Shown here in pieces: positions 13,201 to 28,200 of a stretch of DNA of 64,000 nt (position 1 is the stretch's first letter; each line of letters begins with the position of its first letter). The stretch is from the NCBI RefSeq assembly GCF_905147045.1, contig NC_065893.1, positions 4,030,001 through 4,094,000 on the forward strand, written 5' to 3'. Both the position numbers and the translations under genes were made by a program. This stretch comes from Nymphalis io. Lineage: Eukaryota; Arthropoda; Insecta; Lepidoptera; Nymphalidae. A model generated the notes under the pieces. That model did no database searches. It was not told where the DNA came from and saw only the letters and a list, made by a program, of their open reading frames with translations.

Positions 13201-16200
13201 TTATCGATTAGATCGAATTAACTTTCTGCTGCTAAAATTGCGGCGAATACTTTTTATTTAATATATTTCCAATAAATTTATTTAAAAAATAACATTGGTA
13301 ATTTTTTTTTCTAATTTCAAAAATCATATTTATGCATCAATTCTTATCACTCATCGTATTTATAATTATGAAATTTATCATGTGTCCATTATCTTTCGAA
13401 TCTTGTCTCGTGTGTTACATACGAATGCACTATGCAGTGATATTTTAAGCTAACGGCACGGGTTTCAAAACCAACAGCCCTGAAATAGATGAAGGATGAC
13501 CTACTTCACACTTCATAGAAAAAACGCTTCTTTTTTCATCTTTTAAAGACTACTTTCGCGTACCATGTATCTTGAGAATTTTTAAGTCTCTGAAGATGAT
13601 AGTCAATGAAAGCAAATTAATTCAACGTAAGGTAAGAGTAATAATATGCCTTTACTATAATGTCTATTTGATAATATTTTGAAGAAGTTTTAATAGCCTA
13701 TATTTAGACATAAATTAATAATGTTGTTAAAAATATAAATAAAAACAAACAGTTCTTAGTAATTTGCAATGAATTTCGCCCTAAAGCAGTCTACAATTAT
13801 GTATATTATAAAATATCATTATTGATATCAACAAATTTTAAATATTTTTTGGGATATATTTTATTCTTGTCTACATAGTTAATAACTCGTTTGTATTATT
13901 TTTTTATCTGTCGTTATGAAGTAAATATAATCTTACTTGTTTTGTGGTTTTTGCATCGATGTTCTTTACAGAGGGGTACTGCGGTCTCGGCAGTTGGTTT
14001 GTTTGGAATGTATATTTCCCCGGTGGCTTTTGAGGATCAATACTTTGGCTCCGAGGGAGTGAAGTCGCTCGGCTGGGCGTTTCAGATCTATGAGGCTTTC
14101 GTGTTTCCTGAATAAGGGAGAAATTCTTTGTGATGTATTCTATAATGAAATTGCTCCTTCTTCTACTGGAGAAATATACGAATGTATATTTAAATCAGAT
14201 AAAAGGTAATTATTTTTGGAAATAGAACAAGGACACTTACACTCTTAAGATTTAAATTATTTTTATCATATTTGATTGTAGAGTTATTATTTTTCTTTAT
14301 AATGAAAATAAAAACCTTATATAGGTATATATACTATACTTATATAGGTATATATATAATATAGGTGTATACATAGGTATGTATCAGGACAAATTCAGTG
14401 ATATATTAGCCAAACCGCTATGGAATAACATTATTGGTTCTTTTATGGATATTAATTTTGGTTATTTAAGGCTGCAGACTCCGAGATCTTGGGTTTAAAA
14501 TACAGATAACGACGAGTAAAACTTTACTGAACTTATCCGTCAAGATTTTTTAGTGGAAGACAGAGTATGAAACTTCTGTTGTATGGAAGTTGGTTCTGCA
14601 AAATAAACCTTTACCAATCATGGATTGCAGTACCATCTTACTAAAAACGTGTCCAAAATAAAACACACTACACCCATTTTTGGTAAAGAAAACTTATCAC
14701 ACATTTTGTTTTATTGGCATGTCATAAAAAAAAATTCTTAGACTTACAGAAAAAATACAACGAGTGGAAAACCATTGCCAAGGCTAAGATACTTAACGTC
14801 ATTACGATAAACCAATTATGTTCAAACATATGTTTAGTCTTGACCATAGTTCTGATGACCTAATTGAGTAAACTCGCTTTTTTATATTATTGCGGCTTTG
14901 ATGCCTTATCACAACTACAGTATAAAGAGGAACTATTCTTTAAAAATAGCTATAATCGACGTAGAAATTGAACGCGCACTGTTATATGATTTGTGACATC
15001 GCATACAATAGTTATAGTTATTAATACTGGCATGCACAAATACATTTTTAAATTAACCCAAATTTAATACCGTTAGGCGGTTTTCAGCATTTTACTATTG
15101 GATCTAGAATCGAGTGCCAAACTTATTTCGTAATAGATTTGCAATATTGATCAGTACTATAATTATTAACGACGATTCAAAAGTGCGCTTATAACCGTAC
15201 TTGAATAAAGAATTATTTGATTTGTTTAGTGTTCATTTTGGAAGTCAAAATTTTGATAAAACTTTTTGTATTGGTTTACGTCTTCGTACTATTCTGTAAG
15301 AATTCATTTCGTATCTCACTCGTGGAATGTTGTAAATCCTTAAATATGATCTATACATGTGTTACATATGTAGAACATTTGCCTGTTTGAATAAAAATGA
15401 TATAAGTAATAGCTTTCATAACTCACCTGTGTCAGGTATTGCTGTGGTTGATAAGTCAGTATTACAGTTTGTTTGGTGACCGGCTTCGGCACGCCAGCCA
15501 CACCCACGATCGAAGTAACACCGGTAGATGAAACTTGAGTCGAGAGGAGTGGCAAGTTGTATGATTGGTTTGTATTTTTCTTATCTGTAAAATTAACGTT
15601 CAATTAATTTTTCATTTAGATAATTAAAAAATGATGATGATTTTTTTATTATTTTTTTCAGAATGGTTTTTTACATCACAATGACAGCCTTGAAATGATC
15701 CACGGCTGGGCAAAATCCGTAGCTCCTTACAGAGAGAATTAACTTCTCTCTGTAAGGAGCTATTGGAGCGTTGAAGAAGATGGTGATTATTGTACTACAG
15801 ATCCAGTGCGTGTAAGAAAATAGATAGATATTTTAACACAAGTTTCCCCACGAAAGTTTCCTTCAACGTCAATCTTATGTTCAGATAAGGTCCATTCTTC
15901 AAATTTCTCTCGATTTATATGAATTGATTTAAAAAAAATCTTTCTTATAATGCAAGGATATTTTATATAACACGATCTGAAACTATACTGAAGTAGATAT
16001 TTATTATTTGTTTTTTTATTTCATATAGAAATATAATTAAAACTACCGAACTAGCTAAATGTGATAAAATAGGATATTCTCAATTATTTATTTCTATTCA
16101 CGCCAATGCTCATTATTATTGGATTATTAATAATCGGATTGATCATTTATAATTATGAAATACAATTTGCAGATTAATGACGTCAGGCTGTGTGTGCTGT

Positions 16201-19200
16201 ATAATTAAATATGTATGTTTGGGTCAAATCTTTGAAGCTTCAAATTTTTCCTGAATTAGAGGCACTTCCTCTTATCCTACGTAGTTGAAATTCATTCTGG
16301 ATAGGCTCCAAGTGATGGAACTCCTTAACGGTAAAGAATTGAAATATATGCTACTCCAAATGTTGTATATAAAATCTTGTTTTTAAATATATTTTTTTCA
16401 GTAACAGTAACAGCCTGTAAATGTCCCACTGCTGGGCTAAGGCCTCCTCTCCCTTTTTGAGGAGAAGGTTTTTGGAGCTTATTCCACCACGCTACTCCAG
16501 TGCGGGTTGGTGGAATACACATGTAGCAGAATTTCGATGAAATTAGACACATGCAGGTTTCCTCACGATGTTTTCCTTCACCGAAAAGCACGAGATGAAT
16601 TATAAACAGAAATTAAGCACATGTAAATTCAGAGGTGCTTGCCCGGGTTTGAACCCACGTTCATCGGTTAAGATTCACGCGTTCTTACCACTGGGCTATC
16701 TCGACTTACTTTATCAAAAATAAATAGGATTTCGATTCTTGTCCATTTCAACGAAACGTAACACACATCCACATTTTCTCATATGTTACAATGAAAATAT
16801 ATACATATATACAGATATCTATGTACGTTTTATTAGGTAGATATTGTATACTTTTTGTTTCATCCTTATTTACTAACGGAACTCACCTTGTAACTATTTA
16901 TACTGCAGATATTTATGAATTTAGTGGCTTTTAAGTAAAATCTAATTACTTATTTATATTAAATAAATAAAATTAAACATTCCGCACAATACACTATATC
17001 AATTAATAAACGTTAGTTTTAACAAAGAAAATTGTACGTCATATATGTGCATGTATTTTAGAACGTCCTTGTGTCTGGCTTACTTGCTTATTGTGTTCTC
17101 CAAATAAGGCGATCTAGTATACAAATAAATTAAAGATTAATGATTGTCTGTATTCATAGTACAATAGAATTATTTTCCGACATCAGATCAATTTGAAAAA
17201 ATCTTATTTATATATTTAATAAAATTATGTACGTATTACTTTAATACAATCATATTATATTTCTATTTTATTTTCGTTTTTTTCGGAGACTTATCCAATT
17301 AGACATGCTTGTTTATATTAACAGTCAGTACTTTATCCCGATCAAAAGTAAATTGACAAAATTTGTTAAAAGCATCTATTCGAAAATAAATGTTAAGTTA
17401 GGTTAGTTTTATTTTCGTAAGTGTGCCATCTGACTGCATAGAATGTATGTCTTAGTACTATACTGTCGTGTAGTACAGATGACGCGCTAACAGAAATAAA
17501 ACTGACCTAACGTAACCCATGTCAATGTCAAAATTATTCTTAACTGTGTTGCCAGACAAAAGTAATATTAACCGAGAAAGAATACTAACTGTAATATATA
17601 TATATACTAATGAATATACCAGCCACAGCAGCAAAAGTCGCTATTATAATCGATATGAAGCAGCAAAATCTGCTGTTGTGTTCTTTATGACATTATAGCT
17701 GTTCCAGAGACTGTTAATTTTTTTGTTTAGCAATAATTAAAGTTGGAATACGGTTAAAATTCTTTACTCAATATAATACTCAATTTTATTTTCGATATTT
17801 AACAAACGAATACGTATATATTTATACGATATATTAAAAAATAAATTGAATAGGCAATTTATTTAATCTGTTAATTTACGTTTCCTTCGTATGACCTCCA
17901 ATGATGTTAAGCGTATCTCCTGTTAATCAGAGACGATTAAAACATCTAACGATTTCTTTAAAAAAATAATAATAAGGTAAATATAATATACAAATGATAA
18001 TTCTGTTTTTCCCCAATTATAGGTACACATAAAATATATAATTTCTTTAACCATGAATGTTTGATTTATAAGGTTTTCGATGATAAATTTATTTATTTGT
18101 GTCGTGTTTTGATGTTTAAAAAACATAACATGCAACTGAATGTTCAAGTTTACGAGCACACTTATAACCCGGGAGAGGAAAGAAGTCACGGCTAGTCCTA
18201 TTATTATAAAGCCTTATACATTCCCATCCCCTCGATAACAATATCGATCTTAGCAAACAACCTTACATTAAAAATAATATATGCATAATTGATGACTTTT
18301 TTTCATCCTAACAGTGAAGTTCTACTAAATGCCTTTTAATTTAGTTATCCAATACACACATAAATTAAATACCGTTGGGTTAATCACTAGATTCACAAAA
18401 GGTGAAATTACATAAGGTAAATGTACCTAAAGCATTATTATTGATGCTGGTCTCCTTATCTTTGATCGGCGCGCCGAAGGCTTGTTCCGCGGCCACGCTC
18501 ACGTCGGCCACCTTGGCCGTCTTGCTGTGCGGCTGCCTGAAACCGAACCTAGGGAATTAAATAGCCAGTGTCATTTGTGTTCAGTGTCATCATTTTGATG
18601 ACTTTTAATATAATTTACTTTATACAATAATGAAAACTGATAAGTGTGGATTTAATGTATTTAATGTTATAAGGTAGCTTTGATCGTTTAAATTTTTGTA
18701 TTTAAAGTACAGCTATTTAGTAACGCCTGTTTTATTTTAAGAGCAATCACTATTTTGTTTTGTTTTGCGGCTAAGAAAATTAAAGAAACCAACGAAACAC
18801 AAGATCTGTCTAGATTGTACATATTTTCTGCATTCTTTCTGGTTTAATAATTGCAGGAGTACAAATATATTAATACATAAATAATAAATAAAGAACCTGA
18901 ACGTTTAGCATATTTCTAAATTAGTAAGCAGTTACGTTCATACCACCCGACATAAACAAACTATTAAATTCTGTTGTTTTTAATTTATATTGTAATCAAG
19001 CGCACATTAAAAATGCTTAAGATTTGTATATTTGTAATTTATGCTTAAGTCTCACATAAACCGGACTTCGTTAATAAAGTGGTATGTCGTAACTGCTGCT
19101 TTAAATATATCAATTTAAATTTTAAATACAGATACGACATGCGAAAGGATGTGATAATTTCGCTTTTTTGTAATGTAATCTATAGATGAACTTTCTTTTT

Positions 19201-22200
19201 CCGGCTTCCTATTGCAGTTAACATTATAAACCTGTTTTGTGTTAAGCTTTTTTTTCCTGGTCTATAATATATTATATAAAAAACGTGTTTAATAAATTAT
19301 GTTGTTATCAATATTTTAAATTTTATTGACTAATAAATTGTATTTCTTCCATTATAACCTGACTAATAAATTAAAAAGAGACTCATATCACACACGTTTA
19401 TTTTTTTATACATTTGCAAATAGCTTAATAAGTGAGTTTCTTTTTTTTATGTCTGTTAAAATTTCTTATGATTATTATTCAAACAGACTAAAAATACATA
19501 TGTATGTATGAAGTTGTAATGTAAATGCAAGTATTATGATAAAAAAAAATACCTGTTGGTACGAAGCGGTTGGCCGGAGGTTTCCTTGCGAGGTCTCGCG
19601 AGGGGTGTTGAACGACCAGACAGCACCTCCTCAGGTCGCAAGTCTTCTGTGGAACCTGTTCCGAAATAGTTCAATAAATATTAATTTTATGGTTTTGCAA
19701 TTATACGAAATAATGTTTCATTAGAGTATTAAACATTATTGTATGTATTATATATATATATTTAATTCTAATAGGTTGAAGACAAACAGACGAGCCTCAT
19801 GATAATAAGTTATCCCCACCACTCAGGAACATTCACGCCGTAAGAATTAAGTGTTCCTTACACCGACAATACGACGCCAGTAAAGGGAACTAGGATGTAA
19901 GTCACTTGTGTCTGTAATTGCCTTACTCATCCTTCCTACCCAACAGGTTGCATAATGTGTAAATTCATTATATTTAATAATTTCATCCGATGTATTCTTT
20001 GCTTGTTAATTATTTAAAAATCCACCGTAACGTATCTGCAATAGCTGTCAGTGGTGACGTGTAAATGAATGGTTGCTTTATCTGTGACCTGTTTAGTGTG
20101 ATCTCGGGTGCACAGGCAAACATACAATGTAATGAATCTTAATTTAAGTTAGGATTGTTTGTTTTTAAAAGTATTTATTCTATAGATATGACATTTATAT
20201 TATTTGTAAAATTCAACGACTATAGATGTGTCTATAAAAATTGTTTGTTTCCCGTCCATCACTGTGTCCATTCACTTGGTAATCGGCCTTTGAGGTAACT
20301 ATGTGAATAGGTACCACCCACTCATCAAATATTCTATCGCTATTCTATTCTAGGCAGGAAAAATAGTCAAAACTAACTTTTTACTGAAACGGATTAATTT
20401 ATATCGCTTGCTGAACTTAATTTTAGTCTACAGGCCCAATGCGTTCACAACAATAAAAAATATTCTTTATTAAAAAAAAATACTCAGTTACCATGCTAAA
20501 AAAAACCAGTGATATTTTAAAATATAGTGAAAACAAAAAATCTCTTAATGTTGTAATTTGCTCGGACACTAATTATAATAAATATGTTTTTGTCTGTGAG
20601 AAAATTAAATGTAATGAAAGAAATTATTCAAAAATCTAAGCGATACTTTTCATACTATTCATATTTGATTTAATTTATAAGAAAGGTATATCTACTTATA
20701 AATAAATATATTGCAAATATAATACCTACTACAATCGGGACAAGCGATCTCTTACTCATAAAGTACTTAGTAGCCTAGGCAGTTCTAATACCGCATCTCT
20801 TTTAAAGCCATCCGTTTGTTTAACGCGCAAAGTTGCCATACTAGTAATGTTACCTCTATTTTACGCCTTAACGTTACAATTTCGTAGATTATTTTATTAG
20901 TTTTTATTTTATTAGACGACTGCCCAAAAGAAAAATGTAATGTTTTCGGCGTTTATATATATATATATGCATGTATGTTAGTTTCTTTATTCCATAACTT
21001 TTAAATGACTGAACATAATATATGTATAGGGTATCGTTAGAATCGTTACATCATCCTGAGTAAGACTGGTTTTTCTCATCATCATCATTTTTTTTTTACT
21101 TTTATTTCGTTTGTTAGCATGGCTTGGTCGTGTTTTTTAATTCTTTGAAATCATCATAATTATTTTTCGGAAATTATTTTTTAACTTTTCTATGACGTTA
21201 CCTATATTAGCAGTTCCTACGCTTTGCGAACAATAAAATGTAGGAACTATTTTTATAAATCAAATAATCCAGTTTTGACATATTCAGTAACAAGCTACTA
21301 ACAGTAATATGATATACGTTACCGCCATTTCCGTTTTTATCATGAGGTTTTTGTTTTCTGCGTGCGTTGTCGTCAGCACGTGACGTGCTGGCTGGTCGTC
21401 GACGGAACCCGAATGACGTAGCGACGCCTCGACTTGGCTTGTTGCCGTTCCTACTCGCACTCTTCTCCCTCTTCTTTGCACCCTTTGATTCAGAGTGACC
21501 CTGGAAAAAAAAATTGTTGAATAAAATAATATAATATTATATAAAAATACATTATTTTTGTACGTTTAATAAGTACTTATTAGGTTGTATTGGTAAATTT
21601 ATCTATGTGAATAAGTAATGTAGAATGTAAATGTTCCACTGCCGAGTAAGGGAGAGATTCACAAAATGAGAGCTGCTCCTGACAACACGTGACGTAACAG
21701 AATGTTTTGATCTCGAGATGTTTTCCTTCATCGACAAGCTCGAGATGAATTCAAGTGTTCCTTATTTGCTTAGTGATTTTTCATTACACAACATAAACAA
21801 TGTCGCGGGTATGAAGAAGATCAATTGTTATCAATTACAAAAAGGCAAAAGGGTATATATATATATGCCAAATATTCGTTTCAAATATTAGGAATTCAAC
21901 AGATTTACCGAAGAATCTAATATGCCAAAAATTCTTCCGAATATTCAGCTCAGTAGTACGTTTATCGAAAATTCGGCCAAATATTCTAAGTTTTCCGTAA
22001 AACTCAAATTAAATCCTATCTAGTGATAAGTTACAAATGCACTTTTTATTAGAACTATTGAAAACTAATCCATACGGTCTATTATACTCTTACAGTAAGT
22101 ATTAATGACATTGTAAATAATAGCTGTAATTAAAAACTTTGACGTTTAGGAACGTATGGCTCAGTCAGATATTAAATAATAATTACAAGCTAGTTATTCA

Positions 22201-25200
22201 AACAACACGTCAACTGTCCTGAAAGTGATATTATTTTGTCACAATGTTTAAAAACTGGTTAGTATATTGCAATTTTCTTAAAGGAGTTCAAGGTACTTCA
22301 AGTTACAATCTGTGACAAAATTAAATGTGTGTTATAAAATTAACTGTCTCGTTAGTATAGTGGCTAACTAATTATTATTAATATTTATTCACCTTATATT
22401 TTATTTATTTAAGCAAAATGTTCCTTTAGATGTTCCATTTCTGGTACGCGTAGAAAAGACATGTTCCCGTTGTGAAAGTAGCTAATGACATCGATGTATA
22501 TAATAACAGCGTAATTTATTATATAAATAACAAATGCGATGTTGTTACATAATAATACATTAATAATTTGTATCTCCACAGAGGAGTTGTCCGTGCCTTT
22601 GATGTATCTTTATGTTATTTCAATGTGACTGCATTTTTACTACCAGGCAGCATCACACACTACGTTTTAGGATTAAAAACTTTTGACGCCGTAGATTTTA
22701 GACTGCTTCATGAACTTGTGCCAATTGACTTTCTTGAAAGGGTGTCTGTTGTCTGTTATAGTAGAAATGCTCAAAATGGTTTGTATTTATTTTATATTTA
22801 AGTGAAAACTTAACTGAGATATCCAATTTAATAACGTTTTATATATGACAGACTTTGGTGGTGTCATCGACCGAGACTATCAATATTTACAGAGAGTAAT
22901 AGTATACTTTTTGCTTTTATGTCGCTCTGGCAGAACGTTAAACGGGCAGCCACCTAGTGGTTCAACAATGGATCGCCTCAATTATATTATAATTCAATTT
23001 TTAATTATAACAAAAGATAGATTTAACTAAGACTATTGATATCCCGATTTGTATGATTAAAATTGTATTTTTCCAAAATATAAATAAATAACTTATAAGG
23101 CTTCATATCGGCCTGACCCGGGGCCCTGGGTTACCATTGTGTTTCGTAGCAATAACAAATTATTGAACAAATTATTCTCAGTAGTAGCCCGAAGTTTAGA
23201 AATAGAAAGTGTTAATAATCCCGTATCACGTAAAGCAAGTAAAGCCGTTGGTGCGGCGGCTGAACTCTATCAGGTCGTCTGAGATTGAGGAAATAAAGAG
23301 TACATCTGTGTTTTGGCACATAATTGAGCCCTTTTATATTTTTTGTACAGTTTGCTAATTTCCACTGAAAATCGCGGATTTGATGGAATCGGTAAGATCA
23401 TTACACATAAAATACTTAATCAAATTAAAATGTTAAGTTTCAAACAGTCATTTCAAAACAAGAGATTTTACTTAAAATTATAATGGACTTCAACGATCAA
23501 GATAATGCATCAAAAGCTTTGAAATACAACAATATTAAATAACATTAAATAAGTCTTATTGTATTCCTCTTAGTATTTAGTCTAACATTAAACATACATA
23601 TCAGACGTATCGGATGAAATTCTGCCACATGCATCATCCAACAATCCGTATTGGAGCAGCGTGATGGAATAAATTATATACTTTCTTGAGAGAAGAAACG
23701 TGGTATACTAGCAGTGGTACATTTGTATTTTATAGTAATATATTCGTAATGACAATAGCACACTCTTCCTCCTATTTCCTATAACACATTTCCGTCGTAC
23801 TTCCGAAATCCGCTCTACCAAATGCCGCGTTCCGACATCTACGACGATACACATCTAACATGTAATTGGGTTCTTACTCTACACTATGGCAATATTTCCG
23901 AAGAAATCAAATGTCTCGAATTCTTTTAGAAAAAGGATTTTGAGTTCACAGAGCTCGCATTCTTGACATGATGAGCCATGTACTTTATTGCCAAAGAGTA
24001 AATTTCATTTACGTATAGCTTAATTATATTTCTTCAAGCACATTGTTGCAGCGTGGTGGAATTAGCTCTAATATTCTTCTTTAGAACTTATTTTACCCAG
24101 CAGCAGCGTTTACGGATTGTTAACTACTTACTTATTACTATACTTTATATATACAAAGATTATTGTTGGTTAAGTATATAGGTTTTGAAAAACATTGTTT
24201 TTAATTTCAGTCCGATGAACTATTATAATCTAGATTCCGATAAATGAAGGAGATATTTCATCTCATTCAAACCCGTACAATTTGTAGTACTAGTTAAATT
24301 ATTAATTTGCGTTAAACATCAAAGTCAAATCAAAATAACAAAGAACAATTTACCCGATAATTTATTCATTAACTTATCAATCAGATGATCCTATAAATAA
24401 GCTTTGTTCTAAGAGATTTTTGAATCGCCAAATAACGAAAATGTAAAAACCGGGTCGGACCTACCTAGAAAAACTGTAAATATAATCAATCATATTTCAA
24501 CTAGATAATATTATCCTGCATGAAAATCAATGAATTCTAAATCCACATTTCTTGTATATAGAATATACACATTCTTCTTTATATGTATCATATAATTTAA
24601 TAAATAATATATTGAGCTTATCTACACGGGTGGTAATGCGGGTTGGTTGATACTCATGTGGTAGAACTTCATCTAACACATGCAAGAGGCAAATTTCACC
24701 ACTGGTGACCATTACCCGTCCATCTATATATCTAAAAAAATATAGTATAAATATCTGTAAGATGTTTCAGCAAGGTCAACGCAAATTAAATTTTATTTGA
24801 TAAAAGGCAAGGAAGTCACCTTTCAAAAGATGCAACAAGAGTTTTTTTACGAGATGTTTTAACCTTGGATTTTATTAGCATTTAAGTGATACGTACATTT
24901 TATAGAATGATTATTTTATATTCTAGATGGTTTTAATGGTTTAAGAATCGAAATTTTTAAGTGACCTCGTATTCAGATGATTCCATTCGGCATTTTCTTT
25001 TAAGTGTATATTACCGACTTGAAATATTCACTTATTTTAATGATTCTACTCGTAATATACTAACCAGGGAATTATCCCAACGCTATCTCGTTTGAGATGC
25101 CCGTTTTGTTTAGTTATTTTACACATAAATAATTGTACCAAATAATTTAATATTATTTAATACCGCTACGGCTGCCAGTCTTATGTACTAGCTACTCAGA

Positions 25201-28200
25201 AGAGAAATAGCTCAGGTGCACTCGTCATATCGTCTATACCTTTATTCACAACCTAATTTGAAATGAATTTAAAATATCTTTTATGTAGGTAACATATATA
25301 CAAGATATACGCCGTAAGAATGTCAATGTGACTCCCGGAAGCAATTTCACCCGTAGTTTGACACGAGTTACGTAGAAAGATTTAAAATTGCTTTGAAGTA
25401 CAAAAACGCTCACAGCATTATTATGAACTCTTTGTATTTCAAACGAAGAACTTATCTTACAGTACATAAAACGATAGAGGGCTTAAAAATTATTGACGAT
25501 GTAAAACTAGTTCACCTAGTGTGACGTTTGTAACAAACGACAATACTAAAGCGTTGCATTACAATAAAAGTGCTATTGGTTTAGGTACTTTCATATATAA
25601 AGATATTTGAAACAAATACGATAATTGAATTGTTCTACCCACCACTTTCTAGGAATACTTCCAGGGGCTAACGGTGACTTTAATCCAGTTTGAACAGATT
25701 ACTATTTTCACAGGTGTATGTTAATCGAGTTTGAAGGGCGTTTATTTGTAGTTGAGTGATGGATGCAGTGAGAAATCTATAATTTCGTATCGCTTTTAAA
25801 AAGTTGCACATCACACACTATTAAAACATGTCCATATATTGTGTACCGGAAATCAGCGTGAATTCTCCAGATAACTAAATTTAAAAAGATGAGGTGTAAG
25901 CCTTATGTACAGAAAAGCACATAGGTCATCTAACAACTCTACCCCTAAAACGCGAGCGAAACTGTAGACAGAATCTACTAAAAATATAATCTCCAAGTGG
26001 AAATGTAACTACAATTTCAAGCAATAAAGTCCATAAATTCCGGTACTATGCTAGATGAACCTCTATATTCTGTTATTAATTTTTAAATAAACATTTTGTA
26101 ATAAATAAACAGCATATATTTAAACAACAGTTATTTGTTTTATTAAGCTGTGATGGTGTAATAAAAATTCCATTCCGTTCGTTACAGGGAGTGGCATTTC
26201 CATATGAGGTAGATCGATCGGCGCCGAGATACGACCGTAAGCGAAAGCTTTTCGTTGCTTCACTACTTGTTTATCTCGTTTATAATGTTACACAATACAA
26301 CACAATTAAAATAAGTAAATGTTGAAGAAAATTACCACGTGCGTGTCGTATATGCGGCTGTCAGGTTTTTGGCTTTATTCGGACACAGTTGGCTTTTTCC
26401 GGTCAAATATTTATGTGTGACGGCCTGTCCGGACTTTTATTAGGCTTTCTGTCAGATAGAAAGAACGAGACAATGCCGAATATTATAAAAGCCTAGCTTG
26501 CAAACCGTCTTTTTGGCATTTAAAATGTACCTCTGACGAGTTCTATCTTTTTTTTTTGCTATAACTAAAAATTTACTATTATTATTGCTGTGAAGTGTAG
26601 TTGCTTTGTTGCATGTGGTTTCAATATCGTTCAATCTCTAATAACTTAAACCACACATATGGAACAATTTTTTATTAACGATATAATTATTTATTCTATC
26701 ATGCTTTGATTAAAATTTAAAGTATAGTCGATTTGGTATTTCGCCTAGGTTTTTAATAAAAGATAATAAGTATAATACTTCATTTTTCGCAATGGCGTTA
26801 AAAATTAATACTAAATAAGAATAAAAAAAATTTATAAAGTTGTTTATTTCAAAAATATTTTAATACTTTAGTTCAGAAGGTATCTTTTATAAGTTTCCGT
26901 CTACGTGGTAGAATTATAAATGACCTAATCATGAATATACATCGTACCTTATAAATTAAAACAATATATAACTTAAAGTATCAAATATGGTCAGACAAAT
27001 CGTCGACGGTATATTAAACTGCGAAGCGGGTTATATTGTGTAGTTCAGCTTTGCTATTCTGGAAGAACTCACTTCCTTACTCATCCGTGAAATTTTACTA
27101 ACAACTGACTTATTGTGACTTACTGCGACTATTTTGATGCATGTATTCTTGAAATGTTATAATTATTATGGTCAATATCGTATATGAGTTTCTCACATCT
27201 CACAAGCGATTTCTGCAGTAAGTTTCGAGTATTTTCTTACAGAATAACCTACAGCAGTGTTATTCTGTATGAACTCCCTAAGTATTTCACTCGTGAAATA
27301 TTAAACACCAAAATACTACCACACGCTAGTTCGATGCGTAGATTTATATTATTATTTATTATAGGCAATGCCTTATAATACTTTCTGGCATTTCACGTTG
27401 ATTTCGAGTTTGTTTTTTGTTATGTAACAGATTTGTTACTGTACATTATTTTTATTTTAAACATTGATCATAACCAAACCAACCAAGTAACGATTTTAAA
27501 AATAATTAATTTCTAATGTCGATCACATCATGACAGAAAAAATATTAGTTATTTGCAAAATTTACATTTATTCAGCGTGTTAGATTCGTTACGTTTTTTT
27601 TTTAGAAAAGAGGAGTTTTGCACCGCAGTGTAAATGTACGGTGCTCTCATCTTAAGGAAAAACTTAATCCATCACGCTTTTCTATGAGTTTGGTGAAAAT
27701 AAATGAAGCCGTACTATGTTTCACATGCTTTGTTCTTTTTTTTATCACTGCGAGCAGAGATGAATGTTATGGTTTATACATAAATTATTATGAGTATTAA
27801 AGTTTCTAGAATTAAATACTTGTTTATATTTTTAGCATTGTTCCCTATTCCGTATAGAGATTATCGCGTTAGTTTTTTCGTCATTACCATTGAATCGAAT
27901 TACAATAGCTGCGCATCCGTGTATGCATGAAACATTTCGAACTTCTCACCCGTTATTCAGAGCACGAATACAATGAACAGCATTTCTGTTTAAATATTTG
28001 ATGTACTTTAGTTTTATAAACTCTGCCGGTCGTTCACTAGAAAGATGTGACGAAATATCGTTTAAGAGAATGTGTATTCCGATTTCTTTCGCACGCTCAA
28101 ATTATTTGGCCATACATGATATTGGATTTTTAAACGAGATAATTGTTTTAAATTTTAATGGACAACGTTTTAAGTTTGCCTGTCAGAAATTTATTACGAT

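Larger units (their letters stand above)
12408..15426. other. Intron 5 of the CCSER-like gene
   Basis: AT-rich. Contains a more GC-rich block at 13965-14115 open in one plus-strand frame, and a possible family C fragment at 14467-14500. No other gene seen. Confidence 0.6.
15585..18426. other. Intron 4 of the CCSER-like gene
   Basis: Contains a decayed SINE with a perfect palindrome (15683-15880), a good SINE A copy (16401-16706) and a small inverted-repeat element (17393-17515). No coding sequence seen. Confidence 0.7.
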
